A stretch of 64,000 nt of DNA, taken from NCBI RefSeq assembly GCF_000834015.1, contig NZ_JXQI01000060.1, positions 148,849-212,848 of the forward strand, given 5' to 3'. This stretch comes from Prevotella pectinovora. GTDB taxonomy: Bacteria; Bacteroidota; Bacteroidia; Bacteroidales; Bacteroidaceae. Shown here in pieces: positions 57,207 through 64,000 of the stretch. Within the stretch, counting starts at the first letter, position 1. The number at the start of each line of letters is the position of its first letter. The notes below the pieces were generated by a model. The model did not search any database. It was not told the DNA's origin and saw nothing but the letters and a program-made list of their open reading frames with translations. The translations under genes were made by a program, and so were the position numbers.

Positions 57207-58757
57207 TTATTTCACGATGACCTCCATCGACGAAGGCAACGTTCGCTTGATGCCGTCAGGACCTACTGCAGTGACACGGCTGATATAGAAGCGGCGGTTG
57301 CGGGGGAGTCCGCGGAAGGCATTCTTCTGGCGTTCCGAGAATGAAGCTCCGGCAGAAGCCATAGGAACGGCATTTCCCATATTGTCGAAGAATACTGTCT
57401 CGAAGCTGAGCACCTTGAACTGAATATCGAGGAGTCCGTCGTCGATTGCAGCCTTCACTTCGTGAGAACCCATAAGCGATGCCTTGGCGAGTCCGCCGCC
57501 ACGATAGCGGTTGGTGCCGATGGCGAGATATGCCGTCGGATCCGGCAGTTTGCGCACGTGGAACGTGAACTGTCCCATCTGGCGCGGATGACCGGTGGTG
57601 GTCGACATCACTGTGATGGTGACGTCCTTGCCTACTGCTGCAGGACGGGCGATATACTTGCCCGGTCCTACCGGCTGCAGCGTACCGCCGCTCATTGATG
57701 CCGTCACTTTGTTGAGAGGCACTCCTGGGATGCTTATGCTTATAGGGTTTGTATATCCGGCATAGAGCACGTTCATGAGGTCGGCAGACACCGTGGCGCT
57801 CGGATCCACTACAGTATACTTCTGTGTGAAGTCACGACGAATCACGTCGCCCTGTCCGTTCTGCATCGTGATGTATCCGGCGAGATTGAACTCGCCAGTC
57901 CGTCCTGTCACTATCTCATAAGTGTTGTTGCGCAGGTTCATCTGTCGTCCGCCGATGTAGATCTTCGGTTGCTGTGTGGTGTCTACGGCAGCCATCACTA
58001 TTTGGGCAGAGAACTTATCGCCACGCACGATGGTCTGTGCGTTGGGAATTACGAATGCACTGAGTTTGTTCACTCTGATATCCTTCATGTCAATGTTTGC
58101 CACGAGAGTGTGCAACACTTCACCTTCGGCATAACGCACGTCGTTCTGCAGTTTGGTGAGAAGCGTTACGGCAGCAGCCACCGGCATGTCTTCAAACATA
58201 TACTCCTGCCAGTTCTTGCCCATTGTCTTGGCATTCTTGGGGAGTGTGGTCGACAGGTTGCCGGCGATGATCTTATGCTGTGCGGCATCTGGCACCATCT
58301 TCAGGATGCGTTCACGGAAGGAGTTGATGGCATCGAAGAGTTTCTTGCCTTTTCCCGTACCGGGAGCGAGCATCACATGACTGGCTGCCTCGAGGTCGTC
58401 CTTTCTTTCTATGTTATGGATGTCACCGTCTGCACCGTCTGCCTCGCGCACGATCTCCACCTTCAGTTCCTGAGCGAAGTTATACAGAGAGTCGCTCATG
58501 CGCTTCACTGCCGTGGCCTTTTCAAACCACTCACGCACCTTCTCAGGGTTGCTCTTCATCTGCTCGGCAAAATTGCCGTAGATGCTTTGGTTCTCCTTCG
58601 CCGAGTTGTCGGTTGAGCGCTGCAGGCTCTCCTCCACGATGGAGAAACCGTCGAGCACCTGTGTCGAGACGTTCATCGCGAGCATTGCCATCAAGACGAC
58701 ATACATGAGGTTGATCATCTTCTGGCGAGGAGATATTGGTCTTTTCTTTATTGCCAC
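57207..58757 (-). CDS. gldM: Type IX secretion motor protein GldM/PorM
   Basis: A 516-residue inner-membrane protein with one N-terminal membrane helix (MINLMYVVLMAMLAMNVSTQVLDGFSIV, residues 15-42) and four periplasmic domains that reach the GldK/GldN ring. With GldL it forms the proton-driven rotary motor that powers secretion. The start MAIKKRPISPRQKMINLMYVVLMAML is highly typical. It lies 32 bp after gldL. Confidence 0.97.
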   Translation of the reverse strand: MAIKKRPISPRQKMINLMYVVLMAMLAMNVSTQVLDGFSIVEESLQRSTDNSAKENQSIYGNFAEQMKSNPEKVREWFEKATAVKRMSDSLYNFAQELKVEIVREADGADGDIHNIERKDDLEAASHVMLAPGTGKGKKLFDAINSFRERILKMVPDAAQHKIIAGNLSTTLPKNAKTMGKNWQEYMFEDMPVAAAVTLLTKLQNDVRYAEGEVLHTLVANIDMKDIRVNKLSAFVIPNAQTIVRGDKFSAQIVMAAVDTTQQPKIYIGGRQMNLRNNTYEIVTGRTGEFNLAGYITMQNGQGDVIRRDFTQKYTVVDPSATVSADLMNVLYAGYTNPISISIPGVPLNKVTASMSGGTLQPVGPGKYIARPAAVGKDVTITVMSTTTGHPRQMGQFTFHVRKLPDPTAYLAIGTNRYRGGGLAKASLMGSHEVKAAIDDGLLDIQFKVLSFETVFFDNMGNAVPMASAGASFSERQKNAFRGLPRNRRFYISRVTAVGPDGIKRTLPSSMEVIVK

Positions 58758-58789
58758 TTTTATGCTGTTTAATAATCAAGGATTTGTCT

Positions 58790-59692
58790 TTATTGCTGTG
58801 GGGTGCCGGGGGCTGCGGCACGCATGTTGACGGTCATTGCCTCTATCATACGGGCATAGATGGCGTTAAGCTGCTCTATCTGCTGTGCCATCTTCTGCAG
58901 CTTGTCGTTAATCTGGTCACCCGTACCGATTTGGGCGCTTGCTGCCTTAAGCTGCATCTCGTATATCTTGCAGATTCCGGTGAGCGTGCGGTTGAGGTTT
59001 TCCATCTCCTCTGAATCGCGGGTGAGGTGCATGCTCTGCTCCGACACCTTCTGTATGATTTCGGTGAGGTTGTTGAGCGACTCCACATAGTTTGTCGTTG
59101 CCTCGGCCATTTCCGGAGACACTTGTGCCTGCTGTGCCACCCACTGCTGCATGTTCACAGTCTGCGATGCTGCCATTGCAGCTGCTCCGGCAACTGTCGC
59201 CGCATCCTGTCCCTCGCCGTCGGCTTCCGATGATGGCGTTGGCTGCGCTGCAGCTGCTCCGGCTGGCATTCCGCCGCCGATGATTATCGTTCCGCCGCCG
59301 TTCACGCCTGCCATGGCAGCAGGCTGTACCATTGCCGGTTGTGTTGAGAATGGTTGTGAGTCGGCATTCTCTGCTGCCTCGCGGGCTTCCATATCCTCCT
59401 TATACTCTTCTTCTATCTCTTCTTTGGTGACGTGTGTCGGCAGGTCCTTACCGTCGGCGGTCTTGTCGAACGGACGGTCGAAGGCTGAGATGAAGAACAC
59501 TATAACCTCTGTTCCCATTCCGAGGAAAAGCATGAAGTTTGCTCCCGGCAGGTGGGTGAGTTTGAACAGAGTACCGAGGATAACGATAGACGCACCCCAA
59601 CTGTAAGCGTAGTTCATGAACGTCTGTCCCGGTACGCTATCCAACCACTTCTGCAAGCGGTATATCACGTTAAAATTGCTGTATACTGTCAT
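58790..59692 (-). CDS. gldL: Type IX secretion motor protein GldL/PorL
   Basis: A 300-residue inner-membrane protein with two membrane helices (about residues 21-43 and 49-70; FMNYAYSWGASIVILGTLFKLTHLPGANFMLFLGMGTEVIVFFISAFDRP). The conserved Glu in the second helix (GMGTEVIVFF) is the residue implicated in proton use in characterised homologues. A Gly/Ala/Met-rich insert (about 120-170, with repeated GG and AAA) separates the membrane part from a helical cytoplasmic tail. It overlaps gldK by 4 bp. Confidence 0.96.
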   Translation of the reverse strand: MTVYSNFNVIYRLQKWLDSVPGQTFMNYAYSWGASIVILGTLFKLTHLPGANFMLFLGMGTEVIVFFISAFDRPFDKTADGKDLPTHVTKEEIEEEYKEDMEAREAAENADSQPFSTQPAMVQPAAMAGVNGGGTIIIGGGMPAGAAAAQPTPSSEADGEGQDAATVAGAAAMAASQTVNMQQWVAQQAQVSPEMAEATTNYVESLNNLTEIIQKVSEQSMHLTRDSEEMENLNRTLTGICKIYEMQLKAASAQIGTGDQINDKLQKMAQQIEQLNAIYARMIEAMTVNMRAAAPGTPQQ

Positions 59693-61149
59693 TTTTTCTT
59701 CTTACTCCCTTTTTGTTTAGAACTTGTTGTACTTGCCAGACTTCTCACGCAGCGGAAACCGATATAGCTTCTTGGCTGGTTCTGGTATTCCCATGTGCGC
59801 CATGCCGAACGGATATACGACTCAGGGTCTTTCCACGAACCGCCTCTCACGCTCTTCTTCTTCATCTTGTACGGATCTTCTATCGCCGCATTGTAGGAAA
59901 GCTGCGGATTGAGGTCGTTCATGGCGGTCACTCCGGCTTCGGTATATATCGTGCTTGTCCATTCTGCCACATTTCCCGCCATGTCATACAGTCCGTTTGA
60001 ATTGGCGGAGTATATCCCCACGCGGCTCGTTATCAGGTTACCGTCCTGGGTGTAGTTGCCGCGGTCTGGTTTGAAGTTGGCATAGAAGCATCCGCGGTCG
60101 TTCTTCACGTCGCGGTTCTCCCATGGGAATTCGTTTCCTTCTTTGCCGCGCGCCGCATACTCCCATTCTGCCTCTGTAGGCAGACGGTAGCGCTGGATGT
60201 ATTTCGCCACGCCTCCGAGTCCTTTGAGCAGATAGTCGGTACGCCATGCACAGAAGGCGTTTGCCTGCTCCCAGGTCACTCCCACCACAGGATATTCGTT
60301 GTAGGTAGGACTGCTGAAATAGAGGCGCATGTATGTCTCGTTGTCTGAGTTCTGAAAATCGTTCACCCAGCATGTAGTGTCGGGATATACGTTCACGATG
60401 TAAGTGTTGAGGAAGTCCCACGGACCGGTGAGCTGTCTGTTGATGGTCTGTCTCACTATCCTTCCCTCATCGTCGATATATGCCGTATCCTTTGAAATCA
60501 TCACCACCTCGTCCGGGTTCACCTGGACGTCGGTGTTGAGATTGCGCTCTGATGGATTCAGACGGTTACGGCGCTTTGCCGCCGTAACGTAGTCGTAAAT
60601 CTCGTAGCGGTAGTTCATCTGGCTGGCGTCGAGCATCTTCTCACCGGTCACGGGATTGGTGACATAAAGGCTCTCTATGGCACGCTGCTCGTCTTCGTTC
60701 GGCTTGCGCGGAAGAGCCTTTTTCCAGTTGAGGTGTGGGGTCACGGGGTCACCGTTCTTGTCTTCGGTAATCATATACGACTCGTCGCCGCCGTATGAAG
60801 GGTCGGCGAGACGTGTTCTGAGGATTGAGTCGCGCACCCAGTATACAAACTGTCGATACTCGGAATTGGTTATCTCCGTGTCGTCCATCCAGAATCCGTC
60901 CACTGATATTTCCTTCACAGGGGTCTGCTTTCCCCAGAGGCTGTCCTGCCTCTCGAGTCCCATCTTCAGGAAGCCTTTCTTCACAAGGGTCATTCCGAAC
61001 GGCGTCGGCTCGGAGAAGCCTCTGCCGCCTCCTGTTCCTGTCAGCTCGCCTCCCCTGCTAGTTGTGGCCATCTTTCCGCCGAAGCAGCCCGTAAACAGGG
61101 TTGCCACGCAGATCAGGGCTGCGATCACAATGCTATTCTTCATTTTCAT
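59689..61149 (-). CDS. gldK: Type IX secretion lipoprotein GldK/PorK
   Basis: A 486-residue outer-membrane lipoprotein (lipobox LFTGC, Cys22) with a formylglycine-generating-enzyme-like fold. Signatures are GFSEPTPFGMTLVKKGFLKMG, VDGFWMDDTEITNSEYRQFVYWVRDS, PTEAEWEYAARG and VRGGSWKDPESYIRSAWRTWE to IGFRCVRS. In this family the fold is structural and not catalytic. It forms the periplasmic ring with GldN. The gap after porP is 90 bp. Confidence 0.97.
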   Translation of the reverse strand: MKMKNSIVIAALICVATLFTGCFGGKMATTSRGGELTGTGGGRGFSEPTPFGMTLVKKGFLKMGLERQDSLWGKQTPVKEISVDGFWMDDTEITNSEYRQFVYWVRDSILRTRLADPSYGGDESYMITEDKNGDPVTPHLNWKKALPRKPNEDEQRAIESLYVTNPVTGEKMLDASQMNYRYEIYDYVTAAKRRNRLNPSERNLNTDVQVNPDEVVMISKDTAYIDDEGRIVRQTINRQLTGPWDFLNTYIVNVYPDTTCWVNDFQNSDNETYMRLYFSSPTYNEYPVVGVTWEQANAFCAWRTDYLLKGLGGVAKYIQRYRLPTEAEWEYAARGKEGNEFPWENRDVKNDRGCFYANFKPDRGNYTQDGNLITSRVGIYSANSNGLYDMAGNVAEWTSTIYTEAGVTAMNDLNPQLSYNAAIEDPYKMKKKSVRGGSWKDPESYIRSAWRTWEYQNQPRSYIGFRCVRSLASTTSSKQKGSKKKK

Positions 61150-61239
61150 ATTTCTTTTTCCTATATTCTTTATTATATGTATCTATTCAGCAAGAGCGTC
61201 CCCTCTTATTGCCGCCAGCGTTTTGCCGGCCGTTTCGCA

Positions 61240-62178
61240 TCACAGGATTCTCACGCTCTTGTGCTTGTTCTTGCCTTTCTTGAAGAGGTTGAGGTCGGTC
61301 TGATAACTGACCATCAGTTCATGGCTGCCGTTGCCCAAGCTTATCGCTGAGGTGTACATCTCGTAGCTGTAGCTCAGGTTGATGCCGTGGAACGATCCTC
61401 CGATTAGCGCCGTGACGGAATTCGTCGGACTGTATGACACTCCGGCATACATGAGTTTTTTCTCGTTAGTATACACTATCCTTGCGGATATGTCGGCACG
61501 GTATGCCTTGGTGTCTGTGCGCACGAGCACCGACGTAGGTATTGTAACAAACGGATTTCGTAGCTTTATATTGTATCCGCCCGTCAAATAATATGTAGGA
61601 TCTATCTGCAGCTCGTTGGTCTCACCGAGCTCCACGAGCGGAGAAGTGAGGTGCTGCGCCGAGACTCCGGCATACCATCGGCCATGTGTGTAGTAGATAC
61701 CTGCCGCCAGGTCCATGGCGTTTCCCTTCACGTCGGAAGTGGCGAATGCCGGGTCGTTTGACTCGCCCAAATCCACTTTCGAGCCATCAAACTGTTCGTT
61801 GAGGAATCCGAATTGTGCGCCCACGCTTATATTGCCGCCAAAGAGCTTGTGCTTATAAGCATACTGCAGGGCTATGCGCTGGTGGGTGAAAAGACCTATC
61901 TGGTCGTTGATGAGAGACACGCCGGCTCCGTGATATGCGCCGAGCAGGAAGAAGGGCATATCAGCACCGAGATACATCGTGCGGGGATTGTTTTCAAAAC
62001 CTGCCATGTCGAGGGCGTATGCCGCCACGACATTGAGTTTTGGCTGCTTTCCCACCGCTGCCGGGTTGAAATAAGGTTCCATGTCCCAGTAGTGGCTGAA
62101 CGATGCGTCATACTGCGCCTTTGCCCCTACAGAAAGGAGCAGCGCAAGCGTAATTGTTATGTATAAACGTTTAAACAC
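61240..62178 (-). CDS. porP: Type IX secretion protein PorP/SprF family
   Basis: A 312-residue outer-membrane barrel, the first gene of the T9SS operon. The signal peptide ends AKAQ, and then YDASFSHYWDMEPYFNPAAVGKQPKLNVVAAYALDM, the family start with the NPAAVG motif. In characterised systems PorP/SprF attaches to PorE/PG or supports specific cargo. The order porP-gldK-gldL-gldM-gldN is the same as in Porphyromonas gingivalis. Confidence 0.95.
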   Translation of the reverse strand: MFKRLYITITLALLLSVGAKAQYDASFSHYWDMEPYFNPAAVGKQPKLNVVAAYALDMAGFENNPRTMYLGADMPFFLLGAYHGAGVSLINDQIGLFTHQRIALQYAYKHKLFGGNISVGAQFGFLNEQFDGSKVDLGESNDPAFATSDVKGNAMDLAAGIYYTHGRWYAGVSAQHLTSPLVELGETNELQIDPTYYLTGGYNIKLRNPFVTIPTSVLVRTDTKAYRADISARIVYTNEKKLMYAGVSYSPTNSVTALIGGSFHGINLSYSYEMYTSAISLGNGSHELMVSYQTDLNLFKKGKNKHKSVRIL

Positions 62179-62263
62179 GTTTACATAACGAGGCTTTATA
62201 ATATTTATTGTATAGAGGTTCTAAAAAATACTCCACAAGGACACTTCTACACGGCTTTGCATC

Positions 62264-63652
62264 CTATTTGGCGGCTTCAGAAATCCAGTCGCCGATGTCG
62301 GAGAGCACTTCTTCTGAAATAGTGGTCTCTATCTTGGCATAGTCGAGCGGAGAACCGCTTTCTGACGGCTGGAAGAAATGGTTGAGCTTGGAATACGTCT
62401 TGAAGAGGCTCTTTGCCCTTACGGTCTTGCTGAAAAGAGTCTCCGCTGCATGGAAGTTTATTGCTGAGTTCACCTGCTTGTCGTTGTCGCCAATGAGAAG
62501 CATCACCGGACATTCCACTTTGCGGATATCCGCTGCCGGGTCGTATTTCAGATAGGAGATGAGCCATGGTGAGTCTATCTGCTTCACCACGCCAACGAGG
62601 TTGGCACGGAGTTCGGGCAGGAGGTCGATATCTGCCGTCAGCATCGGAACGAGTGCTTCGGGAGTTTGTGCAAACTTGTTCTGCTGTCCCGACATCTTGT
62701 ATCTGAACACTCTGCCCAATGCTGTTGCATATTTTTCGATACTTGCCTCATCGAGACCGGAAACGGCAAGCAGATCCCGGTTTTGTATCAGCAGCACACT
62801 GTCGCCACGCAACACGGGACCGGCGAGTGACACCACGAAGTCTGCCTTGCCTTTGGCGGCAAGCATATAGCCGATGATGCCTCCCTCGCTATGGCCGAGC
62901 ACACCTATCTTGCCGAATTTCTTCGTGCTCCTCAGATAGTCTATTCCTGCCTGGGCGTCGAGCATGTTGCTCTGGATGGTGACCTTCGTAGGATCGCCTG
63001 TCGACTTGCCCACTCCACGGTCGTCATAGCGCAGCGTGGCTATGCCGCGACGGGCGAGATAGTCGGCTATCACGAGGAAGGGCTTGTGACCAAGGATTTC
63101 CTCGTCGCGGTCTTGCTGTCCGCTGCCGCTTACCATGATAACGACCGGCATCCCTGCCTTGAAATTCTTTGGATATGTAAGCGTACCGCCCAGCCAGGCT
63201 TCTCCGCCTTCCGTTGGAAGACCAGTCTTGCCGTCGACGCCCTTGTTCTGGAATGCCACCTCCTGCATGGTATAGTCGAAAGGCGGCTGCGGAGTCTGCG
63301 GACGGTTTACTTTCACCTCGCCGCGTTTCAAGTTCAACGGGAATGAGTAGCCCATCTGTGAGAATGTGCCAAGAATCTCCTCGCCCTTGAGCTTTCCTGT
63401 ATATTGCGCCCGAAGCTGGGACAGTTCGATAGACAAGGTGTCTTCTTGCAGACATTTCACCTCTGCCGGCAGTCCCGTGGCCCCCTGGTCCGGACTGTCC
63501 ATGGTAACGGTGCCGTCGGCATTGATATGGAAAACGATTGTCAATTTTGACGAACCTGCTTCAAGCAGTCCGTTCCACGCTCCCTTTATCCCCTGGGCAT
63601 TCGCCAGCAGCGGCATAAGGACAGACAGGCATAGGAATATGTACTTTTTCAT
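62264..63652 (-). CDS. Exported alpha/beta hydrolase
   Basis: A 462-residue protein with a signal peptide (LMPLLANAQG), an N-terminal beta domain of about 120 residues (GIKGAWNGLLEAGSSKLTIVFHINADGTVTMDSPDQGATGLP) seen in many exported Bacteroidota hydrolases, and an alpha/beta-hydrolase domain. The nucleophile elbow is GHSEGG (VLGHSEGGIIGYMLA), the acid is probably in LLIGDNDKQV, and the His in KLNHFFQ. The substrate (peptide or ester) cannot be inferred. It has its own strong promoter and lies 85 bp before porP, so some readthrough into the T9SS operon is possible. Confidence 0.9.
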   Translation of the reverse strand: MKKYIFLCLSVLMPLLANAQGIKGAWNGLLEAGSSKLTIVFHINADGTVTMDSPDQGATGLPAEVKCLQEDTLSIELSQLRAQYTGKLKGEEILGTFSQMGYSFPLNLKRGEVKVNRPQTPQPPFDYTMQEVAFQNKGVDGKTGLPTEGGEAWLGGTLTYPKNFKAGMPVVIMVSGSGQQDRDEEILGHKPFLVIADYLARRGIATLRYDDRGVGKSTGDPTKVTIQSNMLDAQAGIDYLRSTKKFGKIGVLGHSEGGIIGYMLAAKGKADFVVSLAGPVLRGDSVLLIQNRDLLAVSGLDEASIEKYATALGRVFRYKMSGQQNKFAQTPEALVPMLTADIDLLPELRANLVGVVKQIDSPWLISYLKYDPAADIRKVECPVMLLIGDNDKQVNSAINFHAAETLFSKTVRAKSLFKTYSKLNHFFQPSESGSPLDYAKIETTISEEVLSDIGDWISEAAK

Positions 63653-63752
63653 GGTTCACAGTTGTTTAGATAATTCAACATTTGCTCTGTATGCATATAA
63701 ACTCCCAACCGCCTGACGACAGAATTGGGGTAGAATATGCGACAGCTGTGGG

Positions 63753-63783
63753 CAAAGATATAAAAAAAACAGAAAGCAGCAAA
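63753..63783 (-). promoter_or_regulatory. Promoter of the hydrolase gene
   Basis: TTTG (minus), 19 bp, TATCTTTG: a full consensus match, giving a leader of about 95 nt. R1 begins at the next base. Confidence 0.8.
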
Positions 63784-63876
63784 CTATTGTGAATTAGAAA
63801 CAGGCAAAAGACGCCTTATAAAAAGCTAAAGACTGCAAGCAGTTATTAAAATTATACATTAAACGGCCTAATGACC
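63784..63876 (+). repeat. Dispersed repeat R1, right-hand copy
   Basis: It starts CTATTGTGAATTAG and runs through AGACGCCTTATAAAAAGC, the ACTGCAAGCAGT palindrome and AAACGGCCTAATGACC, about 93% like the copy at 24531-24631 by eye. It abuts the -33 element of the hydrolase promoter. Confidence 0.8.
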
Positions 63877-63959
63877 TCTAAGTTTGCAGAAGATTGCGAC
63901 GAAGTCGCATAAACTCCAAAATAATCAAGGTAAAACTATGATTGCTAAAGACAGTTTCG

Positions 63960-63967
63960 TACCTTTG
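63960..63967 (+). promoter_or_regulatory. Promoter -7 box reading out of the window
   Basis: TACCTTTG, followed by about 33 bp of A-rich leader. Probably belongs to a gene beyond the right edge. Confidence 0.5.
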
Positions 63968-64000
63968 TTGTAAAAAGGTAGAATCGGTCTGTCGAAGAGG

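Overview
The window looks like chromosomal DNA from a Bacteroidales bacterium, most likely Prevotella or a close relative. The evidence is the complete porP-gldK-gldL-gldM-gldN type IX secretion operon, two proteins with T9SS-type C-terminal tails, OmpP1/FadL and TonB-type outer-membrane proteins, a surface-lipoprotein signal (Cys-Ser-Asp-Asp-Asp-Asp), a short HPF, and promoters of the Bacteroidota type (TTTG, 19-20 bp, TAnnTTTG) with A-rich leaders that lack Shine-Dalgarno sequences. The species is inferred, not proven.

Layout. Bases 1-1398 are repeat-rich and gene-free. Then come trpS (1.4-2.5 kb), a T9SS-type secreted protein (2.8-4.3 kb), an IscU-like/GGGtGRT iron-sulfur gene pair (4.8-6.5 kb), a truncated RhuM gene (6.8-7.1 kb) and a GH20 hexosaminidase (7.2-9.3 kb). 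On the minus strand, 9.9-24.2 kb is the core information-processing block, read right to left: xerC-hpf; four tRNAs (Thr, Tyr, Gly, Thr), tuf, tRNA-Trp, secE, nusG, rplK, rplA, rplJ, rplL, rpoB, rpoC. This order is the same as in Escherichia coli. A long repeat array (24.3-25.03 kb) is followed by rpsU, a broken lipoprotein gene, pepP, mdh, a gamma-carbonic-anhydrase-like gene, priA, a FadL-type porin, a 7TM-HD phosphohydrolase, gltX and waaA (25-39 kb). A 5'-defective gene and a 1054-residue T9SS cargo protein follow.

Bases 43.4-48.8 kb form an accessory region: a PD-(D/E)XK nuclease gene bracketed by inverted copies of a dispersed repeat, two unrelated P-loop ATPases each with a probable nuclease-like C-terminus, and a fragment of a third ATPase. 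Then come a TonB receptor/beta-helix surface-lipoprotein pair (48.8-53.2 kb), a three-gene HipB/HipS/HipT-like toxin-antitoxin locus with three phased operators (53.5-55.1 kb), an outer-membrane barrel gene, the T9SS operon (56.1-62.2 kb) and an alpha/beta hydrolase.

How it fits together: the T9SS operon would export the CTD-bearing proteins encoded at 2.8 and 40-43 kb. Most housekeeping genes are ordinary. The unusual material is in the intergenic DNA (a composite dispersed repeat with a palindromic minisatellite, a small inserted unit with an 'empty-site' comparison inside this window, phased operators) and in the accessory genes at 43-55 kb.
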